A stretch of DNA of 64,000 bases, taken from Nymphaea colorata (taxonomy: Eukaryota > Streptophyta > Magnoliopsida > Nymphaeales > Nymphaeaceae). Below are positions 1 through 12,200 of this stretch, one piece after another. Where the stretch lies: the NCBI RefSeq assembly GCF_008831285.2, contig NC_045140.1:1219528-1283527 (forward strand), in the 5' to 3' direction. The notes beneath the pieces are model-generated. The model was not told the DNA's origin and ran no database searches. It saw only the letters and a list, made by a program, of their open reading frames with translations. Each line of letters opens with the position of its first letter. Within the stretch, counting starts at the first letter, position 1. The position numbers were made by a program, and so were the translations under genes.

Positions 1-795
1 GCCTGTCTGAGGAGTCCAAGAACGAGTGCGATTTCCTTGCAGTGCGTGAGTTCCTGTGATCAATACATTGTGGCTGTTGGAAGGAACCAGATTATGTCGT
101 TGAACTCGACTAGCTTCATGTTGAAAAAGCTTGGCGTTTAGATCTTCAAAAGATGGGAGAACAGGTAAGACTTCCAAGGCTGTGCAAAAAATATCAAATT
201 CCGTTCCCAGTCCACTCAAGCCTTGTTGGACTTTGTCTTTGTCGCTGACGGGATGTCCAATTGCAGCAAGCTGATCACTAACACTCTTGATTTCATTCAA
301 ATACTCCAAAACTGTACGCGTCCCACGCTTGATATCCTGAAATTGCCTTCTTAATTGTAGAAAACGTGCTTCCGAGACTTGAGAATATGTTGTAGCAAGG
401 GTAGACCACAACTCTAGGGCAGTTAAATCATCATCAATACCTCCCAATACCTCTTCTGACAAGGTAGAAGTGATATAAGCAACAAGAGACTGGTCGTGAG
501 CCAGCCAAACTTCATATTCGGGATTGCTCTCAGGAAGAGTTTCATATTCAAAACTGATTTCACTTCCAGCCGAGGCCCCAACACCTTTATCTCCCACGAC
601 TGTCTTCTTTATTTCACGGTTAACATACTTTGGAGGTGCTGGAGTAGTCCCATCGATGTGCCCATACAGTCTATGGCTCTTAATAAATGGGACAATTTGG
701 CGTTTCCAAGTCAAATAATTACTATGGTTCAGTTTTTGAGAGATGAGTTGTGAGAGAAAACTAGAGGATAGAAGAGAGGGAGCCGGCTGGTCCAT
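1..795 (-). CDS. Copia gag polyprotein, N-terminal part (UBN2-type)
   Basis: From an ATG at 795 the frame is open for 265 codons to the window edge with no stop. It has the usual plant Copia gag layout: the start MDQPAPS, an early SNYLTWKRQIVPF segment (the 'NYxxWK' signature of the retrotransposon gag family), then the UBN2 core with ALELWSTLATTYSQ, RFLQLRRQFQDIKRG and LNEIKSVSDQLA, followed by GLGTEFD. The zinc knuckle expected further downstream is outside the window. Gag forms the virus-like particle in the cytoplasm. The uninterrupted frame suggests a younger element than the Copia copy at 46.6-51.4 kb. Confidence 0.8.
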   Translation of the reverse strand, partial: MDQPAPSLLSSSFLSQLISQKLNHSNYLTWKRQIVPFIKSHRLYGHIDGTTPAPPKYVNREIKKTVVGDKGVGASAGSEISFEYETLPESNPEYEVWLAHDQSLVAYITSTLSEEVLGGIDDDLTALELWSTLATTYSQVSEARFLQLRRQFQDIKRGTRTVLEYLNEIKSVSDQLAAIGHPVSDKDKVQQGLSGLGTEFDIFCTALEVLPVLPSFEDLNAKLFQHEASRVQRHNLVPSNSHNVLITGTHALQGNRTRSWTPQTG

Positions 796-1046
796 GATTG
801 AAAAAGAGGATTAGAACAGACGATTTGGGCAGAATTTTAGAGGTCACGATAGAAATTAGGGCAAATTAGGGCAAATTAGGGCAAACCGTGTGACTTAGGG
901 CAAAAAACAGAATTTAGGGCAACAGAAATTAGGGCAAATCGTGGGATTAAGGGCAGAAACAGAGTTTGAGGATAACCACGGTAGAAAATAAGATTTAGGG
1001 CAGAATACTCCAAGAAGAAATCACTCACCGGAGGACGATGTAACCT

Positions 1047-1059
1047 GGCTCTGATACCA
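1047..1059 (-). other. Copia-1 primer-binding site (tRNA-iMet)
   Basis: On the minus strand this reads TGGTATCAGAGCC, complementary to the 3' end of plant initiator tRNA-Met and the standard minus-strand priming site of Copia elements. It abuts the LTR end at 1060. Confidence 0.85.
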
Positions 1060-1375
1060 TGTGAGAATCTTCACTAAAACATCACCGAATCACGTCTCTC
1101 CGTCTGAAAATAAGGAGGATGGAGAATAGAGAATAGAAGAAGGCAATGAAGGTAAGAGAACCGGCGGCCAATGCAGCCACACTATGCTTGATCTCTATTA
1201 TTAAAACATAAACCTAATTAGGTTACAACAAAAAGAGGAATAAAACATGAAGTAATTACAAGAGGTGCCACCACTTAGACGTGAAGACATAAAAACGAAG
1301 TGGATCGGGTCTGAACAGACCCGATCCAGACCCGATCCCTTTACATTGATGCGGACAGACTTAACAGTGTCAACA
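1060..1375 (-). repeat. Copia-1 5' LTR
   Basis: On the minus strand the segment begins TGTTGACACT (at 1375) and ends TTCTCACA (at 1060), directly against the primer-binding site, giving TG...CA ends and about 316 bp. The inner end is firm because of the PBS. The outer end is inferred from the TG dinucleotide alone, since the partner LTR is outside the window. If it is right, the 5-bp target duplication would be TGGGT at 1376-1380 (+ strand). Confidence 0.6.
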
Positions 1376-3118
1376 TGGGTACAATGCCTTCTTGGGCGAA
1401 TCCAGATCACAAGTTTCTACCTATTTTGTCCTTTTGATTTCTGGTAAAATTATATTTGGTTTTCCCCTTCAATCTTAATTGTGTTGCTGTTGTCTCAAGC
1501 AGCTGACAAGTATGGAGCAACATATGATGCCTTGTGGAATGTAGAATACTTAAGCAGATGTTCAATGTCTCAGAATATAGTACATGGTTTGTTTATGGAT
1601 GTGCTTGTGAGGTCCTAGGTGGGAAAGAGCTTAGGCACCAGTTGGAAAGAAAAAAGGAAAAATTAAGAAAGTAGTTTTTTCCTCTTTTCTACTTTTTTGT
1701 TCCTTTTTCTTTTTTTCCTTTCTCTACTTCTTTGCTTTATATCTTGTGTTGCTGTCATGGGTATACATTTCTTGCTGTTACATGTACTAGTAAAACATGT
1801 TATAGTTACATATCATTGCTACTATATTGTTACCAGTAGAATGATATACACATACACGTCTCTTATGTTTGGATACTCCAATACTAGCTGTTATGCGTAA
1901 CATATGTTTTATCTCAATATTGTCTGTCATTTTTTTTTCTACTACTTTTCTATTCTTTTGGCCAGCTAGTCCCTTTTAAAAGTCCAACACCTTGGCCCTG
2001 CATAGTTCTTTTGACTCTGTAGATGTGGACATAATTACTTATAGGACCTCATATTTTTCCAAGTGTGCTGATACTGAAATCAGATCTCAAGTACATCAGA
2101 GTCTGCAAATTTCAAGTTGTGTAAGAGTTGCCACACCTTTGACTAATTTAAGCTATTCCAAGGTGCTGTTAATAAGTTTCAAATGCTAACCACAGTTTGT
2201 AAGGTAAAACATCTCAAATCTTGTTTTCCTCCTGAAGATGTGTTGAAAAACCATTTGACATTTATGAATATTATGGAAAGAACAATCTATTACTGATTTG
2301 ATGTCACAGTAAGCTAATCTTGGTGCATTCATGTCAGCAGCAGCTGTCTTTTTTCATGAAAAGACATTCATACTAATGAGACCTGATATTTTGAATCTCT
2401 GGTGGAGTTGAAATAGGTGAACACAATGTGGCTTTTCGTTTGTTGGCCTAGCATTCAAGGGTTCGATAGCAGTTTGTGAATGGTCATTGGTCATAATGTA
2501 GTACCTGTTCTCATAAGACGGTTGCTTAATTTTTTTTTGCCATATATGAAAAACTGACTTGAAAAGTTGTAAACAAATGGGAAGGTGGTTTTCTGTATTT
2601 GAAGCTATCCTTGGACATTCATCTTTTCCCTAATTTGACTGTGTTGTACTTCTGATTCAGTTAATGAACTCACCTGTCTTTTCTTCTGTGGTAGTAACCA
2701 ACGATTTCTATATAGCACTGATCATAAGTGTTTGAAAATTGATTGATTCCATTTGTTAGGTTTCAAATGGAAGTATGGAACTGTCAACTAGGTTTGGCTT
2801 GTTGATGAGGCCTCTTAACTTTTAATAATCATGTTCTCCAGGTCAGGTAACTCACAAAGTCAATGTGAGGATCTTGATTTCAATATTCAATATGCCATTA
2901 CTTTGCAGGAGAACTGGTGGACACATTGAACCGGTCAAAAACGTGTCTGCTAGCAGGCTGCAAATTGAAATGAGATACATAGAGAATTGTCATGTCTATT
3001 TTTTTATATAAAGGCTATCAGCCAATTTTGTTCTTTGCAGGTATCACCATATCCATAAAGTGCAAACTACAAAATGCCAAATGCTTGCTAACCAATCACA
3101 TTCCGTTTGTTTCTGCAG
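1376..3118 (+). other. Intron sequence upstream of the PP2A B' last exon
   Basis: This stretch is AT-rich and noncoding, with pyrimidine-rich runs near 1675-1730 and a polypyrimidine/AG acceptor ending at 3118 (TTCTGCAG). I find no other exon, RNA gene or element here. Confidence 0.5.
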
Positions 3119-3502
3119 GTTGCTGAACGGGCTTTATTCTTGTGGAACAATGATCATATTGTTAATCTGATTAAGCAAAACAGAAAAGTGATACTTCCCA
3201 TTATCTTACCATCTTTGGAGAAAAATGCTACGGGTCATTGGAATCAAGCAGTTCAAAGTCTGACACTAAATGTGAGGAAGATCTTCATGGACCTGGATCC
3301 TGACCTGTTTGACGAGTGCTTGATCAAGTTCCAGGAAGATGAAGCAAAGGAAAAAGAGGTTCAAGACAAGCGTGAAGCCACATGGAAGCGCTTGGAGGAG
3401 GTTGCTGCATCCAAGGTGGTCAGTAATGAAGCAGTTCTGGTCCCTCGGTTTCTGCCATTTCAGACAGCTTCAATCAGCCAAAGACCTTCTGCTGGGGGTT
3501 GA
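3119..3502 (+). CDS. PP2A regulatory subunit B' (B56), C-terminal exon
   Basis: The last coding exon of a serine/threonine protein phosphatase 2A B'/B56 regulatory subunit, which selects substrates and location for the PP2A core enzyme. After the acceptor ending at 3118 it encodes 127 residues and a TGA stop. It opens with [14 protein letters not shown], then [37 protein letters not shown] and [16 protein letters not shown], the conserved last HEAT-like helices of the family. A charged tail follows ([18 protein letters not shown]) with a short divergent C-terminus. Plant B' genes commonly split the coding region exactly before VAERALF, so the start of this exon is secure and the larger N-terminal exon should lie left of the window. 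Which B' paralogue this is cannot be told from this part. Confidence 0.93.
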   Translation, partial: VAERALFLWNNDHIVNLIKQNRKVILPIILPSLEKNATGHWNQAVQSLTLNVRKIFMDLDPDLFDECLIKFQEDEAKEKEVQDKREATWKRLEEVAASKVVSNEAVLVPRFLPFQTASISQRPSAGG

Positions 3503-4318
3503 ACATTTTGAAATATTTTCAGTTGTCTCTCAGGGGAAAATCCTAGGGAAGCGGCCATGCTTGTGCCTTTTTTGAGTTATCTGGTCTGGAGGATGAAACA
3601 ACAGTGTACAGGGATCAGGTGTATTTGAGGATGCGTCGTTTCACTTCTCGGTTGCTATTTTATTTGTAATCTAAACTGGAGGGACTGTATATATTATCTA
3701 TGCATATGAAGGCTGCCATTTTATCGTCTACATTCTGCAAGATGGCAATAGAGTAACTTGATGACGGACTTCAAGTTGTTGCAGTGCCGCTACTTAAAGA
3801 AGTACTGGGTTGGTTGATTCATTGGTTGTGGTTCCTTTTTGTCAACATTCTAAGGGATGGCTTGCTATGGCTTGCTAGGCCAAAGCCGCTGGTCCTCTAC
3901 CATCTTCCATTAAATTTATTTTCTTTGATATCATAATCAGAATACTTGCTTTTTCTTTGTCGCTTTCTTATGTGCCTGCCTTGTTTTTGAAACGTTTCAT
4001 TCGCTAAACGTTTATTAGCCTCTCGGCTCAACCTTGCTTAAGATTATCCACGATACCGGTAAATGGGTACCTGGCCTTTACGTTCGCCTATTGTTGGAAG
4101 TAAGAAACACCATATGTTGAACTATCGACACAATGATGTGTCCAGTTTATATGCTAATTTCAGGACACAAAAATGCATTCGAACCCTTTTAGGAGAACCT
4201 TTGGGCTTTGTTGTCCTGGCTGTCACATAAAGGGGAGTTCTTTGGTGTGTTTTTTGGCGTCGGCCGGGTCTTTGTGACATGAATTTTGGTGGCATTCTGT
4301 TCTCTCAAGAGACCAAGT
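3503..4318 (+). other. 3' UTR of PP2A B' and flank
   Basis: The first roughly 400-450 bp after the stop are the probable 3' UTR; the polyadenylation site cannot be fixed. Beyond about 3950 I see nothing recognisable until the SINE-like element. Confidence 0.4.
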
Positions 4319-4319
4319 T

Positions 4320-4500
4320 ACAGCCCTCAGGGTTTAACGCAGTTGGGTAGGCTGGTGGGGAGGAATACCTCACTAGTTCGAACCCGGTGGTTGTTACACC
4401 GCCGCAGAAGTCAAAACAGGCATGAGGTACTAGCACACAGTCGTATGCTAGCAGGCGACCGATAAAGTTTCTTGTCCCAAGTGCAGTTGCGCTCAAATTG
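4320..4500 (+). repeat. tRNA-derived SINE-like element
   Basis: An RNA polymerase III internal promoter pair is visible. The A box TAACGCAGTTGG (4335-4346) matches 11 of 12 positions of TRGCNNAGYNGG, and the B box AGTTCGAACCC (4375-4385) matches GTTCRANNC. The start-to-start spacing of 40 bp is close to that in tRNA genes. The sequence between them does not fold as a tRNA cloverleaf, so a tRNA-derived SINE fits better than a functional tRNA. Its 3' end is not clear and only an approximate span is given. Confidence 0.45.
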
Positions 4501-6139
4501 GACTACTGGTCCACATATCATTTGTGTCTCACTTTATAAATGAGACGTTATTGACAGATGTCTTGGGCAAGTAATGGTGATTGTGTTCAGGCTGAACACG
4601 TGTTCCCCCTCCCCCCTATACGATATGAGCCATGTTCGTCTGAGCACATGACTCGGCATCTTAGACAGGGTCGGTCTGAAAATTCTAATCAAGACCCAAG
4701 TGTTGACTATGATCCCTAATGTCTGTATGAAACCTGTTTTAATGAATTGTGTATTGCCAAATATGTGGATATGTGGTGTTCTGCTACAAGGGACGATCCA
4801 GGAGTCTTTATTTGAGTGCTCGCTCTTCCACGGAAACTTCATACTTGGAAGACTCGGCTTCTGCTCTCTCAACACTCACAACTGATGTCTCACAAACAAA
4901 TATGTAGATGATTTTCTCAAGAGCAAGGGATCATATCTATCGCAACTTATTAAAGTCTTGGAACAGTATATTTGTTTTTCCAGGCAAGTCGAGCAATCCC
5001 TAAAATGATATCCGGTTTGTAAAGATGTCATCTAGATACACGGGGTGATGGGGCCTTGACGCTTTTGGCTTTTTCTTATAAGCTGATATGGTTCAGGAAT
5101 CACGAAGGGTTTACGAGAAGGTGAACGAACATCTTTTCAACCGTATAATGTTCTAAAATTATAATTTGATTCCACTCATAATCCGACTTGATTACTTGCA
5201 TCTGATTAGTTAATGATGTTTGGATTTTATGCTGCCAAAACATGTCACTGGAACGCAGCCTCGTTAGTGAAGGCCTATGGTGCGATGATTGTTTGAATTG
5301 CTCTTAACAATTTATGGCGCTTTGAATAATAAATTTTGAAATTTTAGTACATATGATTTTGTTAAGAACTGTCGCAAAATAAGCATTTCATTGCTAAAAA
5401 ACGCAGTTAATCAACTGTCTATTGCCAATGCATCTTTTGCGATGACTTTTTGACGATACAAAAACAACCTCCATCACGCAGTGTGTATATATATATATAT
5501 ATATCACCAACCTCCATCTCTTTATATTTTCTTCTTGTTTTTCTCTCAACCATTGAATGCGCATCATCATGAGTGAACTGGATGATTCTAAATAACCGGA
5601 TTAACCATTCACTCAGAAAAACCAGTAATTGTGCCTGGATGCATAAAATCTCACATGTTCCGCTAGGGTGGCAAAAAGGTCGGATCTATGACGGCTAACA
5701 ATATTAGAGGTCAGATTTGGATTGGATCTGGGCACAATAGAAAATGACAAAAGGAAATCAATCCAGATCTGATCCATCTCCAAGCCTAGACCGCTTTCAT
5801 TTGCTCGCAGAATTGATAATAGATCAAAAAAAAAAATTATGTTAAAGGAAAAGTAAAAAGGGATATTTTGTAATTTTTTAGTCGTAGCAGGAAGTTTTTT
5901 ATCTGTTGCTGTGGAGGTTACACTTAGAAATTACTAGTCAAAACGGCCAATCACCTTGTAGGGCCCACATTCAGGAAAACTCCGTGGATAAATTTCTAAC
6001 TAAAACAAGGTAATTTTACAACTCAATAAGGCTCGGAGTGAAAAATTATTGAAGATATAAAGCTGAAAAGCCAAAAAAAAAATATTGAGACATTTACAAC
6101 TCGCAATAACGCGAAACCATTTTGCAGAAGACAAAATAC
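4501..6139. other. Intergenic region between PP2A B' and the M3 peptidase
   Basis: AT-rich, with no gene that I can support. It contains a MITE-like fragment (about 5390-5460) followed by a TA microsatellite (5486-5504), and a degenerate GGATCTG-rich segment at 5670-5780 of a kind often seen in old plant repeats. Confidence 0.4.
5390..5504 (+). repeat. MITE-like fragment with TA microsatellite
   Basis: The segment TTGCTAAAAAACGCAG...GCCAATGCATCTTTTGCGA resembles sequences at 42543-42600 (reverse orientation) and in the inverted repeat at 54958-55592, both also next to (TA)n arrays. The shared core is GCCAATGCA-C/T-CTTTTG. I infer a dispersed nonautonomous element family; its ends are not defined. 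Confidence 0.4.
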
Positions 6140-9100
6140 TCATGAGCAAAGGCTGTTCTTGATTTTGTTCTCAATAAACGTCCGAACCGAAGGTTCTCTG
6201 CCTAAGAAATCTGCCAAGATATTAATGGCATGCTTGGATCCTCCTGGTGCATATACCTGTAAGTAGCATGAAATGCCTTATATATAAATAGAAGGTAGTT
6301 GAATAAAAGTTTGCTCGTAACGGCTAATGAACTTAACCATCTCCATCGGAAAACTGTTTCATTTGTATTCATGAAGGACTGATACATGGCTCCTTGTGTT
6401 AACTTAGCCAATTAACTTGAAAAGTAAACGGCAGGCTTACCTTGTTTCTGAATTGCAAGCCTACCGACTGGCTTAGAATATCATTCTGAAATTTTGACAC
6501 GAAAAGATCAGTGGCAAAAACCTGCATATTTGATACCAGTTGGTTATGAGCACAGGAGCAGAATATTTAAGATCAATGACTGCACTCAGCAAATAGCATT
6601 CAGAGCTTTAACCTGACTCCAGATGCGACTGTAACAAGTGGATTCATAGCCAACAACAAGACGTGGGAAACATGAAGCTGGATTTGTTCCCTCTAGTAAT
6701 GGAATTCCTAACATAACCTTCAAGGAGAATTGCAAATTAAGTGTCCATTTTTCACCAGCCAAATCACAAGAAAGGTCTGCATGTTTTTATTACCTTTGGG
6801 TGGAGGTGCTTGAGAAGCTCAACGATGTCTAGATTTTCGCCAGAATGAACTATCTGGTCCAGGAGACCTGTTGATGGTACAATTTAGTTGATAATCAGAT
6901 ATTCCGTCTATCTTAGAAATCTTAAAAATATATTCAGGCATGAAATCTCATTGTAGAAAAAATAGTATCAAGAACAAATAATAAATGTCACACAAACAAT
7001 AATCCAGAGACTTATTCGGTTAATATCAAGCTAATAAATTAAAAATGAAGTGGGTAATCCAAAATCACTAGTCAATAAAAGCACAGCAAAGAAGTGATTC
7101 TTCGCCTAAAAAAACTAACAAAATTTGCCTACTTACAGCAGAGAATTTCTTGTTTCATTTTCAAAGCAGAGAAAGAGTAATGCCTCCTTTTTAGTGCTCT
7201 ACATATATCATCTGTTATGGGCTTTGTGATGTCCTGCAAATGAAGTACTCCAGGTCATCTCGTCCATCAACGAAAAAGTTCTAAGCATTCATTTTCTAGA
7301 GAAGAATAAAACTATATCTGCAGGATCTCTGTAAAACACGCAGAACTATAAAAATGCTGCCTAATTTATGACTGCCAATAAGTAATTTTCATTTGTTTTA
7401 GAACTGGTTCTTCAAAACAAATGTATATAAAGACTTTACAGCGGAAAATTATACAATGTGAAATCTGATACGATGATGGTGATGATACATAAGTTGAAAT
7501 CAAGGGGAAATAGTTGCAGATTTAAATTACTGTTGAATCTTAAAGTGATGCATGGGCTAGAGCATTTTCAGAGAGGAACTAGTGGACCAGAATTTCACTT
7601 GAATCTTAAAAGCTGAGTCAAATGTGTCGTAAGATGAACGAATAAACAAAGTTGGACTAGATTGCAATAGAAGAATAGACCAGTAGGGCCAATAATTTTT
7701 ATTTCTCGCTTCTTCCTTTTCTGCTTTGAGAAAATCCCTGTTTAGAGATTGTTGACCCTTGAAGTTGAGTCACCCCTTTCCAGACGTCACTTCAATTTGC
7801 AGAAAAAGGACAAATTTTACTTGTGATGACAGTATTGATGAATTACTGGCATCTGTATAATGAGTAAACCACTAGCCACCCAACAAGACGTGCTTGAAAT
7901 TCTCCATTATTTAGAGGGAAGAACAAGCATTTGCATACCATCCATATTTTGTAGCCATAACATCTTATGTCCACTACATGGAAATCATCCTTTTCCTCGC
8001 ACTTCTTGCAATCATTTAAGATCAGGTAATAACAGACTTCTGGTCAACAAACAGAAGCTACAGAACAGGGTGAGCGAGAAATTCTCTAATTTTTTTGTAA
8101 AAGGTCATATTTGAATCCATGTTATTCTTTGCCTTTGTCCCTAACTTACAGCAAAATCATTTCCCTAAAACCAAAAGACCTTATATTTTATCAGAAGCAT
8201 GTTTAAGAATATCATCAAATTGTTGAGTACATAAATGTGTTGCAACGTCATTGAAGATGCATTATTTCTAATGGTGCTCCTGTGATCATAGCTTGTTGCA
8301 TTTTTTGAGTCCATTTTCTTTAACAATGCATAAACAAAATCAATGTGCCAGTAATCAAAAGATAAATGCTAATTAGAGTGTCTTAACAAACATAAACATT
8401 TAAACTTTAATTATTGAAACAAAAGAAAATGAAAAACAATCGAAAAGGACACACCTGATAATGGCCTGACATCATTTTCAATGGAATATTTTCATAGCAC
8501 CTGCAAAAAAAATACACAAAAACTCTGCCAATTTGCATATTTACTAATATGACTAGCAGGAAAACCCAAGAAAGGTGTGGATACCAGTTCTCCAGCATGC
8601 AGCTACATATTTCAACAAAATCAGCTTCCATACGAAGCCCAGAGAATCGAGCAAATGATGACCGGTTACAAAGGTGATGGACCTGACATAAGCATTTCAA
8701 AAGATTTCCTGTTTCATCCAGTCAAACTTAACAAGGGCTACTATAACTGCAAGATAGAGCACAAGAGCTAAGAGTTGAAAAACTCGGAAACCATTAATGT
8801 GTCTTTTATTTCTCCTATGTGGCAGATAAGAAGCCAGATAGCAATTAGCAAAGATTGCGTAGAACCTGTCTAACTTGGATTTACTGGACTGAGAGAATCT
8901 ACATCTAAAATTTACAATCATGGATACCAGCCCTAAGCCTCAATAGTCAACATTTTAGTCTTAACCAACTCAAAGAAATGGCAAAGGAACCACCACAAAC
9001 CTGCGGTTACAAGAGAAACGTTTCTAGTCATTATATGTAATAATGTTGTGAAAGACGTATAGTATCCCATATCAGTCGGGCCCTACAGGACGTATCGTAA

Positions 9101-9144
9101 TGTATAGTAAAATTATTTTATCAATTCAGGAAGAATTAAAAAAT

Positions 9145-9219
<75 letters not shown>

Positions 9220-12200
9220 ATCATGACAACTGAGATATGGCCATCAAAATAATTTCTTACATCCTTTACAAATCTAACATGGCAGATGTGTCTATGACGG
9301 CCCATTTACACAGAATAGGCATTCAAACCAAGATAGTTGTATCCAAAGGTATGAACCTTTGAGGTCAGAATACTTGTAAAAATTGTGGATAGATCATTCT
9401 CAAGCCTTCATTAACCTGTCTTTCGTAATTGAGCAAATGTAAGAATTCTTACAAAATCAGTCATGTACAAAGTAGACCACATCCGTAGGCTTATGTTTAT
9501 AAGAAAACCAGTCAGAGTTTCGATACATTCAGTTGTCCTCGTCCATTTATTGATGTATTTGTGTAGGTAGATAGAGTCAAACCACAAGTTCATTGAATAG
9601 AATCCCACAACTACTTTTTCTGGTTAGATCACATTGGAAAGGGAAGCAGGTAGAAAATGCTCAAAATTAAGTTCCCCTGATATGCAGGGTCAACAAAGGT
9701 AACACGCGACAGGCTTCAACACCCTGAAGGCAATGAATAACTTCAAAGGTCGGTAAATGGAAGTTCAGAAATCAGAACATGGATCCTTTGGAAATAGAGT
9801 CTTGCAGAAAAAAAAGTCAAGCTATAAGGAGATGCTATCAGGATGTCTCCTGTCCAGCAAGATTAAAGAAACTTTACAGAGAAAAAAACACCATACCACG
9901 TGGCCAAACTCATGAAATAATGTAACCATTTGTGAGAAACACAACACACTCGAAATGCCATCAGATTCCTTGGGAAACTGAGCAATAAGGACTGCCACTG
10001 GCATCTGAAAACAAGAAAAAAGGAATCATGAGTTTGACATTGGATATTAGTTACAAAGGGATAACATAATAGAGTGATCAAGTGAGTTGTACCATTTCTC
10101 AGTAAACATCTAAAATCTCATATATATCAGTTTGCAAATGAAACAAGTATATCACATCCATATGCAGTAAATCATACAAGTATAGCAGTCCAATTCTATA
10201 TAAGTTCCCTGCCAGGCCCACGCTTCCCCCACTCCCATCAATATTTTGCCTGGTTCTTCAATGTACGCAATTACTCTTCTTCTATCTCTTGATTCCTTGA
10301 ATATAAAACTTACCATTAATAAAGAAATGTTTCTAATGTCTGCAAGCTTTCATTTTCAGCAGTAACACCTATTCCTACAAAATATTCATTCTTCTCAAAG
10401 CAGAGCTAAAAGAAAAGAAAAACTTGTACCTGCCTTGAACCGTTGACGTACAAGCATCCAGTCTGAAGAGGAAGGACACACATATGATCATATTTACCTT
10501 CCCTGAAAGACACACACATGTAACCATTTCAATTACTGGAACTCACAGAAATTTAACTGCACTAAATCAAATTCACTAACGTCTCTTGAACCTGGTATAC
10601 AAATCAAGGTAGAAGTAGCCCAATAACTCATGAGAGGTCACATCTAATGCTGAGAACAACTGTACATCATTGTGCCACACATGTGCTCCTTTAATCTCCT
10701 TGAAAATCAGGCCTGGAAAAAAATGATACATAACAGAATCTCACTTAACCAAGAAAAAGAGGACATTTGAATAATGAGAATTTTATGAGAATAGGATGAT
10801 AGGATATGTAGACCACTTGCTTCAAAATTTTGAACAAGAGAAAATGTGCCAGCTCAATTTTGAGAAAATTCTCACTACGACCTACTTAGCACCAATCATT
10901 CATGTAAGGGTCGTAACTATCAGCTTTTAAAGAAGCCTCAGAATTGGAGTGAAATTTATCACACTTCTCACTTTGTACGCACCAAAGGCTAGAAGTTTGT
11001 GAAAAAGTTGGGAAAAGAAACCTTGCCCTGAATTTGATACAGTATTGAAGCAAAATAGTCCATTCAAGTCTTTAAATATTTACCAAACAATTCCTGAAAT
11101 ATTTTCAGAACACCGGAGACAACCAATCCAATTGGAAAGTACTTCTTGGCAACTCCATAGCTAATCTTGACATCCTCGTCCTCGGATTTCCGTATGTAGT
11201 ATAATAGATCTTCCATGCCAAAAGGAAAGTCTCCTTCCTCCATTTTCTGAATGTTTATTTGCATGAACAACCACATTAATTCATCCATAAAAAAGAATGT
11301 AAAGCAACTTTTGTCATTCATCATAGACAACCTTTAGTGTTTTAAGCAATGCAAGTTCCCTAGCAGCAAGCTCTTCTAAAGTCGCTGATATATCCTCCAG
11401 AAATTCAATAACCTGGAAAAAAACAAAATCCATGAAATGACCAACCAGAAACAGCTATAGAGTACATAAAATTCAAAGTAAAAGCATTTGAAAATCCTTA
11501 AAAATTTTTAAAACATCTAAAGTAGATAAGTGTTAATGATCATAAAAGACTTGCAAACAACAAACAAAGATATGATCATAAAAGCACAGCTCTAGCCTTT
11601 TCAGTATTTCCTTAGTCTTCTATACCCATCAAGCGAACAAATCATATGGTTTCATCATATGAGCATAAAGAAGCAACCTAATAATGCTGCCTCATTCCAA
11701 AACTGAGCTTGATGGAACTGATGAAGAGGATGCCCCATTTAGCACATGTAAATGGGTTATTTCATGACATTCAGTTTTACCTTTCACCATTCCCAAGGGA
11801 AAAGTTTACCATCAATTCTTCAAGGCACATTTTCAAACATTTGCTTTTCCACAGAAACAACCATTTCGAATTTAAATGAATTTTTGACATAAACATGATC
11901 AATCTCTCCAACACGTACTGTTTTCATTTCTCCTCGTTGCAGAAAACCTAAGATCAAATTCACTCTATCCATTCTAAGAATATATTAGAATTCATCAAAG
12001 CATGAATGCCTGGAACTAGAAATAATGAAGGCCCTGTAAAGGATAAACAAAATAAAAAACTAACATGTTATATCTTACTCTTTTACATGAGTTAAGCTTG
12101 CATGGATCATATTTCCAAAACAGCACAAGATGATTGACCAGACACTTAATACATAAAAAAACAGACATGCATATAGATTACATGCAGATGCACAAGGATT

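Larger units (their letters stand above)
1..1375 (-). mobile_element. Ty1/Copia LTR retrotransposon, 5' part (Copia-1)
   Basis: The 5' end of a Copia element reading leftwards: LTR (1060-1375), primer-binding site (1047-1059), a leader of about 250 bp, then an open gag frame running off the window edge. The leader (about 840-985) is packed with degenerate copies of the + strand motif TTAGGGCA. The rest of gag-pol and the other LTR lie to the left. The element is antisense to the PP2A B' gene, whose last exon begins at 3119. I see no B' coding sequence between 1376 and 3118, so the element probably sits in that gene's last intron (inference). Confidence 0.85.

Noticed and set aside
4335-4385. 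Functional tRNA gene
   Set aside because: The A and B boxes are good, but I cannot form the acceptor, anticodon and T arms around them; a SINE is a better fit.
9148-9218. CRISPR-like or satellite array
   Set aside because: Simple (AT)n(GT)n microsatellite; no spacer-repeat structure anywhere in the window.
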